Shown here piece by piece: positions 1-7,594 of a stretch of 64,000 bases of DNA. The DNA is from Sphingobacteriaceae bacterium (GTDB taxonomy: Bacteria; Bacteroidota; Bacteroidia; Sphingobacteriales; Sphingobacteriaceae), in NCBI GenBank assembly GCA_947463785.1, contig CANHRG010000007.1, forward strand, positions 1 to 64,000, written 5' to 3'. The notes beneath the pieces are model-generated. The model ran no database searches, was not told where the DNA came from, and saw only the letters and a program-made list of their open reading frames with translations. Every line of letters starts with the position of its first letter. Position 1 is the first letter of the stretch. A program made the position numbers and the translations under genes.

Positions 1-1791
1 CGTCATGATATTGTTAATGCCATCACTGAACTAGGGTTCGAAAACCCTACACCAATCCAGGAACAAGCCATCCCGGTATTACTTTCAGGCAGCAACGATT
101 TTGTCGGATTAGCTCAAACCGGAACAGGCAAGACCGCCGCATTTGGTCTACCGCTATTAGAATTAATAGACTTTACCAAAAATTACCCACAGGCATTAAT
201 TTTATGCCCTACCCGCGAATTGTGTTTACAAATCGCGAATGATTTAAAAAACTATTCAAAAAACCTCGATAACGCTCACGTAGTGGCGGTATATGGTGGT
301 GCAAGTATCTCCGATCAGTTACGTCAAATTAAAAAAGGTGTACAGATTGTAGTGGCTACCCCAGGCCGTATGCTCGACATCATTAACCGTAAAGCGATCA
401 ATTTTTCGCAGGTAAATTATGTGGTGTTGGACGAAGCCGATGAAATGCTCAATATGGGCTTTCAAGAGGATATCGATGAAATTTTATCGACCACCCCTGC
501 AGATAAAAAGACCTGGTTATTCTCTGCAACCATGCCGGCCGAAGTTCGCCGAATTGCCAAAAAATACATGGAGAACCCCTTCGAATTAACGATGGGAACC
601 AAAAATACGGGTAATGCCAATATCGAACACGAATATTACATTGTAAAAGCCCGCGATAAATACGCTGCCTTTAAACGTATTGTTGATTTCAACCCCGAAA
701 TTTTTGGGATTGTTTTTTGCCGTACCAAAATTGAGACACAAGAGATCGCCGAAGCCTTGATGAAAGACGGCTACAATGCCGATTCCTTGCATGGCGATTT
801 ATCGCAACAGCAACGCGACCGCGTTATGAAACGTTACCGCGACAGAAGTTTGCAATTATTGATTGCAACCGATGTTGCCGCTCGTGGAATTGACGTAAAT
901 GATGTAACCCACGTTATTAATTATTCTTTGCCAGATGAGATAGAGAATTACACCCACCGAAGCGGCCGTACGGCACGTGCCGGAAAAACCGGTGTATCAA
1001 TCGCGATCATCAATAGTAAAGAATTAGGCAAAATTCGCCAGATTGAACGCGTAATTGGCAAGCAATTTACCAAAGCTGATATTCCAACCGGCTTTGATGT
1101 ATGCGAAAAGCAATTATTCGGACTCATCCATAAAGTACACAATGTAGCAGTAAACGAAGAGCAGATTGAACAATACCTGCCACGTATTATGGATGAATTC
1201 AAGGATTTAGAGAAAGAAGAAATTATCAAACGCTTTGCTTCCTTAGAATTTAACCGTTTTCTGGATTATTACCGTAATGCGCCCGATCTAAATGCGCATG
1301 CTGAGTTTGAAGATCGTGGACGTGATCGTGGCGAACGTGGTGAGCGTTTCGGACGCACCGGATACAAGAGCGATTACACCCGTCTATTCATTAATTTGGG
1401 TTCGGTAGATGATTTTACCCGTGGCGATATGCTGGGATACATCTGCAACCAATCTAAAATTAGTGGAAAAAGCATCGGAAAAATTGATCTGAAAGGCGTT
1501 TATACCTTTTTCGAAGTCGAAAACGATGTTGTAGAGAAAGTACAACAAGGATTTAAGTCTGTAGACTTCCAAGGCCGTAATGTTCGGATTGAATTAGCCG
1601 GTGACCGCGATGGCGGCGGCGGCGGTGGCAGATCAGGAGGCGGTAGCTACAAAGGTGGTTCTGGCGGCGGTAAGCGTCGTGAAGGCTCCGGTGGTGGACG
1701 TCGCGATGGCGGCAACCGTGGCGGAGGAGGTTTTAGAGACTTCTCTGGAAAACGCAGGGAAGATCGTTCTGAACGCAGAAAAAAATGGTAA
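1..1791 (+). CDS. DEAD-box ATP-dependent RNA helicase (5' end outside window)
   Basis: ATP-dependent RNA unwinding enzyme, probably acting in ribosome assembly or mRNA remodelling. The reading frame is open from base 1, so the start lies upstream; 596 residues are visible. In order: Q motif PTPIQ (visible residues 16-20), Walker A AQTGTGKT (38-45), PTREL, TPGR, DEAD (144-147), SAT (175-177), then ARGID and HRSGRTAR of the second RecA domain. After the core, about residues 459-533 look like the DbpA-type RNA-binding domain (YTRLFINLG, then GKIDL), followed by a Gly/Arg-rich tail to the end. That layout fits the DeaD/CsdA/DbpA group; which member it is cannot be settled here. A bidirectional terminator follows the stop. 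Confidence 0.95.
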   Translation, partial: RHDIVNAITELGFENPTPIQEQAIPVLLSGSNDFVGLAQTGTGKTAAFGLPLLELIDFTKNYPQALILCPTRELCLQIANDLKNYSKNLDNAHVVAVYGGASISDQLRQIKKGVQIVVATPGRMLDIINRKAINFSQVNYVVLDEADEMLNMGFQEDIDEILSTTPADKKTWLFSATMPAEVRRIAKKYMENPFELTMGTKNTGNANIEHEYYIVKARDKYAAFKRIVDFNPEIFGIVFCRTKIETQEIAEALMKDGYNADSLHGDLSQQQRDRVMKRYRDRSLQLLIATDVAARGIDVNDVTHVINYSLPDEIENYTHRSGRTARAGKTGVSIAIINSKELGKIRQIERVIGKQFTKADIPTGFDVCEKQLFGLIHKVHNVAVNEEQIEQYLPRIMDEFKDLEKEEIIKRFASLEFNRFLDYYRNAPDLNAHAEFEDRGRDRGERGERFGRTGYKSDYTRLFINLGSVDDFTRGDMLGYICNQSKISGKSIGKIDLKGVYTFFEVENDVVEKVQQGFKSVDFQGRNVRIELAGDRDGGGGGGRSGGGSYKGGSGGGKRREGSGGGRRDGGNRGGGGFRDFSGKRREDRSERRKKW

Positions 1792-1819
1792 AAAAAGGCC
1801 CCGAATTGGGGCCTTTTTT
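1790..1819. terminator. Bidirectional rho-independent terminator
   Basis: A hairpin with 6-bp arms (GGCCCC/GGGGCC, 1797-1813) has an A-run on its left and a T-run on its right. It can end both the helicase transcript and the converging gene at 1824-2351. Confidence 0.85.
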
Positions 1820-1823
1820 CTTT

Positions 1824-2351
1824 CTACTCTTTAGTTTTTGGCTTTTTCAGATAAACCCGTTTACCTTCTTTATCGATGTAATATCGCCGATCGTATTTGT
1901 CTACATACACCTTTTCACCTTTAGGCCCCTTTACATTTTCTAAAGATCGGTCTTTAATACCCGCAACCGCTTTAGCGCCCAACTCTGCACCCTTATTTCC
2001 AACAACCTTGGCAGTGCTATCTACTCGGTTGCCAAAACTAGGCTTTTTAGGTTTCTCAACTCCATGTTTTCGGTCTATGCTGTCTAACTGTCGACTTAGA
2101 CGTTCACGATCATGGTCTATTCGTTGGCGTTCTCGCAGTAGCCGATTACGCTCGCTTTCTAATCGTTGCCGCTCATGCTGGTAGTCTTGCCGCTGTTTTT
2201 GGTATTCGGGTTTTTGAGAGCTAAGCGTATCTCGTCGAGGCAAGGTATCTCGTGTTGTCAAATGTGCATCTCTACCAGTTAGTTGTGCAAAACTGGATTG
2301 CATAGCCATGGCCAAAGTAAAGGCCATAATGGCAAAAGTTATCTTTTTCAT
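1824..2351 (-). CDS. Secreted hypothetical protein, charged coiled coil plus C-terminal aromatic/basic repeat
   Basis: 175 residues of unknown function. Residues 1-22 form a signal peptide ending SFA-Q, so export to the periplasm is likely. Residues about 50-95 are extremely rich in Arg, Glu and Gln with heptad-like spacing, which predicts a coiled coil or long helix. The last 35 residues carry short repeats of the form Y-V/I-D-K and K-x-V-Y (EKVYVDKYD, RYYIDKEGK, KRVYLKK). These resemble the small basic adaptor-like repeats found in some viral and bacterial proteins, but that link is only by eye. It may be transcribed after the 90-residue gene upstream, 17 bp away. ATG start fits the signal peptide. 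Confidence 0.75.
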   Translation of the reverse strand: MKKITFAIMAFTLAMAMQSSFAQLTGRDAHLTTRDTLPRRDTLSSQKPEYQKQRQDYQHERQRLESERNRLLRERQRIDHDRERLSRQLDSIDRKHGVEKPKKPSFGNRVDSTAKVVGNKGAELGAKAVAGIKDRSLENVKGPKGEKVYVDKYDRRYYIDKEGKRVYLKKPKTKE

Positions 2352-2368
2352 AAATGCTGATGTTTAAG

Positions 2369-2641
2369 TTATTCCTGAATATCTCCAGGCTGACGACTGC
2401 CGTGTACACTTGCAGTTGTTTTAAAAGCGGTTCTGGGCATAGACTTACTCATTGTACTTGAAGTGGCCTGTCCGTTAGCCATTCTGAAATTTTCTTTGGC
2501 TTTCATGAGCCTTTTTGCCCATGTTGAAACCTGGTGAGTGAGATCATCCAACAAACGTGTACCGTCTTTTCGTTTTCGCAACAGCACGATCAATGCGGTG
2601 GCCAAGCCTGCCAATAAGGTTATTTTTCCAAAAGTTTTCAT
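2369..2641 (-). CDS. Small single-pass membrane hypothetical protein
   Basis: 90 residues, not recognised beyond its layout. Residues 5-21 form one hydrophobic helix followed directly by RKRKDG, so the N-terminus would sit in the membrane with the rest in the cytoplasm. The remainder is polar and rich in Ser, Thr and Lys. The arrangement resembles YtxH-like stress proteins, though the sequence similarity is too weak to assign it. It lies 17 bp upstream of the coiled-coil protein gene on the same strand, so the two may share a transcript. Confidence 0.6.
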   Translation of the reverse strand: MKTFGKITLLAGLATALIVLLRKRKDGTRLLDDLTHQVSTWAKRLMKAKENFRMANGQATSSTMSKSMPRTAFKTTASVHGSRQPGDIQE

Positions 2642-2725
2642 GAGGGTGTGTTTTTATGTTTCTTGATAACACAAAGAGCATCCCCTAGGTTTTAGAAATT
2701 AACGAATTAGTTTAGGAAATATGAA

Positions 2726-3040
2726 TTAGGGAACTAGTTTGAAATAGGTAAGGGCAAAACGGTCATTCACTACTTTACCTTTAAACTCTGCTTTTCGAAT
2801 TGCCTGACAAAAACCATCTTTTGCATGAGCATCGCCATGATCGTCAATACTTGTACCATCTACAAAGTAGGCTTTACCGTCAATACGTACAGCCAACGCA
2901 CAGTCATCACCCTCAAGGTTAAACTGACATGTACCGCATGAAGCTTCTACAAGTTGAACTTCAGATTCGGAAGGAGTTTCTTTTGTTTGACAAGAAACAA
3001 GAGTTAAAAAACCTAAAACCAAGTATAGAAAATGTTTCAT
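2726..3040 (-). CDS. DUF6370-type small lipoprotein
   Basis: 104 residues. The N-terminus has a lipoprotein signal with lipobox LVSC, giving a mature protein of about 87 residues anchored through Cys18. The mature part holds EASCGTCQF and the block GKAYFVDGTSIDDHGDAHA followed by DGFCQAIRKA. I recall these as hallmarks of the DUF6370 family of Bacteroidota; its function is not known. Four mature Cys and several His/Asp could bind a metal or form disulfides, which is inference only. It begins 7 bp after gpsA ends on the same strand, so it is probably co-transcribed with gpsA. Confidence 0.75.
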   Translation of the reverse strand: MKHFLYLVLGFLTLVSCQTKETPSESEVQLVEASCGTCQFNLEGDDCALAVRIDGKAYFVDGTSIDDHGDAHAKDGFCQAIRKAEFKGKVVNDRFALTYFKLVP

Positions 3041-3047
3041 CTTAAAT

Positions 3048-4046
3048 TTAATTTAGCTCTTCGGCCAATAATCTCATTTCTATTACTGGCGAATGACTTT
3101 CGTACAAAATAGCATATACCGCTCGGCAAATTGGCATGTGTACTTTATACTGTTTATTTATTTGATGCAATGAGTTTACAGCATAATATCCTTCTGCAAC
3201 CATATTCATTTCCAATTGGGCTGATTTAACGGTATAGCCCTTTCCAATCATAGTTCCAAACGTGCGATTACGACTAAATTGTGAATACGCAGTAACTAGC
3301 AGATCTCCCAAGTAAGCAGATTCATTAATATCGCGATTAATAGGGTGTACTTCATTTACGAAACGGCTAATTTCACGAATCGCGTTAGCTATTAAAACCG
3401 CTTGGAAATTGTCTCCATAGCCAATTCCATGACAAATTCCACTAGCAACGGCATAAATATTTTTGAGTACAGCTGCATATTCGGTACCGTAAATATCTTC
3501 TGAGGTGTTGGTTTTAATGTAGCGTGTAGTGATAAGTTGGGCAAAGGCAGAAGCCGAATCCAAATCGGGCGATGCAATGGTTAAATAGGAAAGTTTTTCC
3601 AGTGCAACCTCCTCGGCATGGCAAGGACCACTAATCACCAAAATATCTTCCAAAGGAATTGCATAGTGCTGGTTGATGTATTCACCGATAATCAGGTTAT
3701 CTCCAGGAACAATGCCCTTGATGGCAGAAATGATTTTTTTTCCTTTCAAATCGGCCGGACTGATTGTCGAGAGGGCATCTTGCAAAAAAGCAGCGGGCAC
3801 ACAAAGTAAAACCCAATCTGCCTGTGCAAGTGTGGATTTTAAATCGTTGCTTACTTGATTTTCGGGTAATTTGATTTCAACCGAACTCAGGTAACGTGGG
3901 TTGTGCTTAAACTGACGCACGTGGGCTACAGAGTCTGCACAACGCATCCACCAATACACTTCCTTTGCAGAAAGATTATCGGTAAGCATTTTAATGATCG
4001 CGGTGGCCCAGCTTCCTCCACCTATAACCGCAATTTTAGTTGCCAT
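3048..4046 (-). CDS. gpsA: NAD(P)H-dependent glycerol-3-phosphate dehydrogenase
   Basis: Reduces dihydroxyacetone phosphate to sn-glycerol-3-phosphate, the backbone for phospholipid synthesis; cytosolic. At 332 residues it is normal length. Visible are the N-terminal Rossmann loop GGGSWATA (9-16), NPRYL, the conserved SAIKG strand, the SGPCHAEE segment and VLKNIYAVASG, which carries the catalytic Lys. The C-terminal domain has GDLLVTAYS and SRNR, both typical of the family. It starts with ATG just after the terminator of the efflux pair (4069-4092) and is followed within 7 bp by the DUF6370 lipoprotein gene. Confidence 0.95.
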   Translation of the reverse strand: MATKIAVIGGGSWATAIIKMLTDNLSAKEVYWWMRCADSVAHVRQFKHNPRYLSSVEIKLPENQVSNDLKSTLAQADWVLLCVPAAFLQDALSTISPADLKGKKIISAIKGIVPGDNLIIGEYINQHYAIPLEDILVISGPCHAEEVALEKLSYLTIASPDLDSASAFAQLITTRYIKTNTSEDIYGTEYAAVLKNIYAVASGICHGIGYGDNFQAVLIANAIREISRFVNEVHPINRDINESAYLGDLLVTAYSQFSRNRTFGTMIGKGYTVKSAQLEMNMVAEGYYAVNSLHQINKQYKVHMPICRAVYAILYESHSPVIEMRLLAEELN

Positions 4047-4060
4047 TGGTTTTCACAAAA

Positions 4061-4092
4061 AACAAAATCCCCTTCCCAAATTTGGGAAGGGG
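4061..4092 (-). terminator. Rho-independent terminator after the efflux operon
   Basis: A perfect 24-nt palindrome (4069-4092, arms CCCCTTCCCAAA/TTTGGGAAGGGG) is followed on the minus strand by a T-rich tract. It separates the tolC/adaptor unit from gpsA. Confidence 0.8.
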
Positions 4093-4116
4093 ACAAGTTA
4101 ACTATTTTTTAGAAAA

Positions 4117-5469
4117 TCAATCTTTTTTATCGCCAGATAGTAATTTCTCTTTATCTGTTTTTTTAACTTCCATTCCATCTTTCAATGTTTTTGAAATGGC
4201 TGTAAACGGATACGAAACTACTTCTTCGCCAGGTTTCAACCCACTTAAAATCTGGATATTCGTATCATCCTGGATGCCTGTTTTCACTTGAACCTGTTTC
4301 ACTTTACCGTCTTTGTAAACAAACACGTATTCTTTAACCGGTTCATCCGTTTTAGATTTCTTATCAGCGGTTTCCATAGCTCCCGCTTTCTCTTCTTTGC
4401 CCTCTTTTTTATCCTCTTCACGCGTTGTAACCGATTGAATAGGAACCGTTAAACCTTTTACCTCATTGGTTTGAATATCAACGGTTGCCGATAGCCCTGG
4501 TCTGAACGGAGAAACGGCCTGATTGCCTGATTTTAACGAAGCATACGATTCAGGAAGAATCCGAACTTTCACGGTAAAGTTGGTTACCTGATCAGCACTT
4601 GCACCCACCACACTGGCTGAGCTGGCAATCTCAGTGACTACGCCTTTAAATTTCTGACCTTGAAAAGCATCCACTTCAATAGCTGCCGGATCGTTGATAG
4701 AAACACGGTTAATATCGCTCTCGTTTACGTCCACACTCACTTCCATTGTGTTTAAGTTAGAAATACGCATGATTTCGGTACCGGCCATTTGGGCAGTTCC
4801 CACCACACGCTCGCCCAATTCAACCGAAAGTTTAGAAATAACTCCATCAACCGGTGCATAAATAGTCGTTCTGGCTAGGTTATCGCCCGCTTCTTTTACT
4901 ACGGCAGAAGATTGCTGTACGCCAAAACGAGACCCTATTACATTCTGTCTTACGCCTTCCAAATTGGCTCGTGCGCTTTCATACTCGGCAGTAGCTGCGT
5001 CAAATTCGGCAACAGAAATCACCTTTTTCTGATACAACTCCTGATTTCGTTTAAAACGTGCTTCTGTATTTTTAAAATTAGCTTCAGCTTGTTTAAGTTG
5101 TTGTTGGCTTGCCGCCAAATTTGCTTTCTGGCTATTAAGCGAAGCCACAGCACGATCGAATCCTGATTTTAAGATATCGGGACGTACTTTACATAACAAT
5201 TGACCTTTTTTTACCACGTCTCCTTCCTTAACCAATAATTCAACCACCTCTCCAGAAACCTCCGAACTCAACTTAACTTCTATTTCGGGTTGAACTTTAC
5301 CACTAGCCGAAACAGTTTCGGTAATCGTTCTATCCTCCACTTTTTCGGTAGCCACCTGCGTAATGTCGCCTTTACCAAACCAGCCTAGTTTGTTGCCGGC
5401 TACCGCGACGATCAATAGTGCTCCTAAACCAATGAAGACGTATTTTAAAGTTTTCTTATTTTTTGCCAT
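4117..5469 (-). CDS. Efflux transporter periplasmic adaptor subunit (HlyD/MacA-like membrane fusion protein)
   Basis: 450 residues. This protein bridges an inner-membrane pump to a TolC channel. Residues about 9-28 form a single N-terminal membrane helix. The first half of the biotinyl/lipoyl-like sandwich follows (VSASGKVQPE to EGDVVKKGQLL). Next comes a long Lys/Gln/Ala-rich alpha-hairpin (about 105-200), then the second half of the sandwich (APVDGVISKL), the beta-barrel and the membrane-proximal domain. A Lys/Glu-rich insert (about 355-385) interrupts the last domain. The layout best fits MacA-like adaptors of ABC exporters. The TolC gene lies 17 bp upstream. No pump gene follows; a terminator comes next. 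Confidence 0.9.
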   Translation of the reverse strand: MAKNKKTLKYVFIGLGALLIVAVAGNKLGWFGKGDITQVATEKVEDRTITETVSASGKVQPEIEVKLSSEVSGEVVELLVKEGDVVKKGQLLCKVRPDILKSGFDRAVASLNSQKANLAASQQQLKQAEANFKNTEARFKRNQELYQKKVISVAEFDAATAEYESARANLEGVRQNVIGSRFGVQQSSAVVKEAGDNLARTTIYAPVDGVISKLSVELGERVVGTAQMAGTEIMRISNLNTMEVSVDVNESDINRVSINDPAAIEVDAFQGQKFKGVVTEIASSASVVGASADQVTNFTVKVRILPESYASLKSGNQAVSPFRPGLSATVDIQTNEVKGLTVPIQSVTTREEDKKEGKEEKAGAMETADKKSKTDEPVKEYVFVYKDGKVKQVQVKTGIQDDTNIQILSGLKPGEEVVSYPFTAISKTLKDGMEVKKTDKEKLLSGDKKD

Positions 5470-5486
5470 GAGTTATAATTGTGAGT

Positions 5487-6866
5487 TTAAAAGTTTAATG
5501 GTTTTCCGAGATAAAAATCAATGACTTTAATGCGGAATATTAAATCGTATTTAGATTGAATGAGATCAAATTGTGCTTTATTCAAATTTACCTGTGCTTG
5601 GTTGAAATCAAGCGAATTCACCAAACCTACCTGGTAACGCTGCTCAATAGTTTCGAATGCTGCTTGCGAAGAGGCGTAGGCACTCTGATTGGATGCAAAG
5701 CGTTTTTCAGCAGCTTTTAGATCGTATACAGCCTGATTAATAATTTTATTCAGGTTGTTTTTGGCCAACTGCTCTGATAATGATGCATTTTGATAATTGA
5801 TTTTAGCACGATTGACCACGCTTCTTGCCTGATAGCCATTCCAAAGCGGAATATTCAAACTTAGTCCTACGCCACGATTGTAATTATCTCTCAACTGATC
5901 GTTAAGTGGAATATCTTCCAGAGTCATGGTCGTTGTGTTCAAACGCTGGCGACCACTCGAGTAACCGGTACTCAGGTTTCCGCCGAAACTCAAACGTGGG
6001 TAAAAACCTCCTCTGGCCACCGAAACTGCTTTTGCAGCTGCACGCGTTCTAAATTCGGCCAATTTCACATCCGGATAATTAACCAATGCTTCACGGTAAA
6101 TATCGTTGGCAATGTATTGAGAGGCAACCGTACTGATCAGGTCAATGACTGGTTTTTCTACCAAAAACTTTTCAGCCGGGTCTCGCTCCATCAGCTGTGC
6201 TAAATTCAAATAGGCCAAATCCAGTTGGTTTTGAGCATTGGTTAGGTTCAACTCTGCAGTAGCAAATTGTGCCTTAGCTTGAGAAAGATCGGCCAGGGTT
6301 TTGTTCCCTACATCAAAAAGTTTTTGCTCACGATCTAATTGCAATTTTGCAAATTCCTGCTGCTGACGGGCAGTTTCGGTTAAATCCTGTGCATTTAAAA
6401 CCTGCAAATAGGTAGTTACCACATTGAGGGTCAAATCATTTTTGGCTTTTTGCGCAGTACTCTTGTTGGCCTCCAAACTATACTTGTTTTGAAGGATTTG
6501 ATTGATACGTTGAAATCCTTGAAAAAGGACCACCGATGAGTTCAAGTTACCGTTACCAGAAGTAATGCTTTGGTCAAAGGGCTGACCGGATAGCTGATCG
6601 AAAGTTCTACCCAAACTGTAATTTAAATTACCACCTGCATTTAAGCTCGGAGTTAAGTTAAATTTAGACTGCTTGAAATCTTCCTCCGATATAGCCACAT
6701 TAAACTGGGCTTGTTTCAACTGGATATTGTTCTCTAAAGCCAATTGAACGGCCTGCTCCAGCGTGATTTTCTGCTGGGCTTCAGCCGAAAAAGATCCTAA
6801 AATCAAAGCCATACCCAAAAGGCATGAGCAGAAAATTTTAGATTTGATCGTATACGTTTGATTCAT
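5487..6866 (-). CDS. TolC family outer membrane efflux protein
   Basis: 459 residues. The family forms the trimeric channel-tunnel that carries efflux substrates across the periplasm and outer membrane. A signal peptide (residues about 1-30, ending AEA-Q) is followed by two repeats of the outer-membrane efflux fold rich in Ala, Gln, Asn and Leu. Typical segments are ITLEQAVQLALENN near the N-terminus and VGLVNSLDFNQAQ in the second repeat. It is the first gene of a two-gene unit with the adaptor at 4117-5469. The divergent deacetylase gene shares its 84-bp upstream region. Confidence 0.9.
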   Translation of the reverse strand: MNQTYTIKSKIFCSCLLGMALILGSFSAEAQQKITLEQAVQLALENNIQLKQAQFNVAISEEDFKQSKFNLTPSLNAGGNLNYSLGRTFDQLSGQPFDQSITSGNGNLNSSVVLFQGFQRINQILQNKYSLEANKSTAQKAKNDLTLNVVTTYLQVLNAQDLTETARQQQEFAKLQLDREQKLFDVGNKTLADLSQAKAQFATAELNLTNAQNQLDLAYLNLAQLMERDPAEKFLVEKPVIDLISTVASQYIANDIYREALVNYPDVKLAEFRTRAAAKAVSVARGGFYPRLSFGGNLSTGYSSGRQRLNTTTMTLEDIPLNDQLRDNYNRGVGLSLNIPLWNGYQARSVVNRAKINYQNASLSEQLAKNNLNKIINQAVYDLKAAEKRFASNQSAYASSQAAFETIEQRYQVGLVNSLDFNQAQVNLNKAQFDLIQSKYDLIFRIKVIDFYLGKPLNF

Positions 6867-6950
6867 ATTCGTTTGTCAATAACCTGACTATTTTGTTTTT
6901 GTACAATTCCTAGATTGAAAACAAGTCCTATCTTCGGGAAATATTCAATC

Positions 6951-7568
6951 ATGTTTTTCGCAAAATCTCCTGCTTTATTTAAGTGGTTATATCCAACTTT
7001 AACTTGGCACGAAAGCCGTGAGGAGAAATACATTTACCTCAGCTTTGACGATGGACCTATACCTATTGTTACACCGTTTGTACTAAAAACATTAAAAAAA
7101 TTTAATGTCAAAGCTACATTTTTCTGCATTGGCGATAATGTGCGTAAACATCCGGAGATATTTGAAGAAATATGTAAAGACGGACATGCCCTTGGTAATC
7201 ATACGTTTCACCATGTAAACGGCTGGAAAACAGACGATGAAACTTATTTGGATGAATTCGAAAAATGTCAGACATTGGTTCACTCTACTGTTTTTAGACC
7301 GCCTTACGGCAGAATTAAACGGTCTCAAATTTCCAAACTCAAAAAACAGTATCCCGATTTAAAAATTGTGATGTGGGACGTACTTAGCCACGACTATCAC
7401 CCTGGCTTGAGTCCGAAAACGTGTTTAAACAACGTATTAAACCATGCCGAAAATGGCTCAATAGTAGTTTTTCACGATAGCTTGAAAGCACAAAAACGAC
7501 TCGAGTATGCCCTACCTCGGGCATTAGACTATTGGATAAAAAAAGGCTACCAGTTTAAAACCTGGTAG
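6951..7568 (+). CDS. Polysaccharide deacetylase (NodB domain, carbohydrate esterase family 4)
   Basis: Probably a metal-dependent deacetylase of N-acetylated sugars. I chose the ATG at 6951 (205 residues) over a TTG at 6915. The NodB motifs are complete: SFDDGP (catalytic Asp33 and metal-binding Asp34), HTFHH (metal ligands His84 and His88), RPPYG (116-120), the WDVLSHDY segment and VVFHDS near the C-terminus. There is no signal peptide or clear membrane helix, so its cellular location is uncertain; related proteins often act on peptidoglycan or exopolysaccharide. It is a single gene divergent from the efflux pair, and the terminator overlaps its last codons. Confidence 0.88.
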   Translation: MFFAKSPALFKWLYPTLTWHESREEKYIYLSFDDGPIPIVTPFVLKTLKKFNVKATFFCIGDNVRKHPEIFEEICKDGHALGNHTFHHVNGWKTDDETYLDEFEKCQTLVHSTVFRPPYGRIKRSQISKLKKQYPDLKIVMWDVLSHDYHPGLSPKTCLNNVLNHAENGSIVVFHDSLKAQKRLEYALPRALDYWIKKGYQFKTW

Positions 7569-7574
7569 CCTTTC
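7541..7574. terminator. Bidirectional terminator overlapping the deacetylase stop codon
   Basis: The arms GGCTACCAG (7545-7553) and CTGGTAGCC (7562-7570) flank a short A/T loop. The deacetylase stop codon TAG (7566-7568) is inside the right arm. The A-run on the left gives a strong T-tract for the converging receptor gene; the plus-strand T-tract is shorter. Confidence 0.8.
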
Positions 7575-7594
7575 TATCTTTGGAATAAGAATGC

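Noticed and set aside
1609-1740. Tandem GGC/GGT repeats as a possible repeat array or CRISPR
   Set aside because: They encode the Gly/Arg tail of the helicase in frame; no spacers or conserved direct repeats. No CRISPR-like array was seen elsewhere.
1601-1834. 77-codon plus-strand frame within the helicase Gly-rich tail
   Set aside because: Ala/Val-rich out-of-frame reading of a GGC-rich repeat; it also runs through the terminator.
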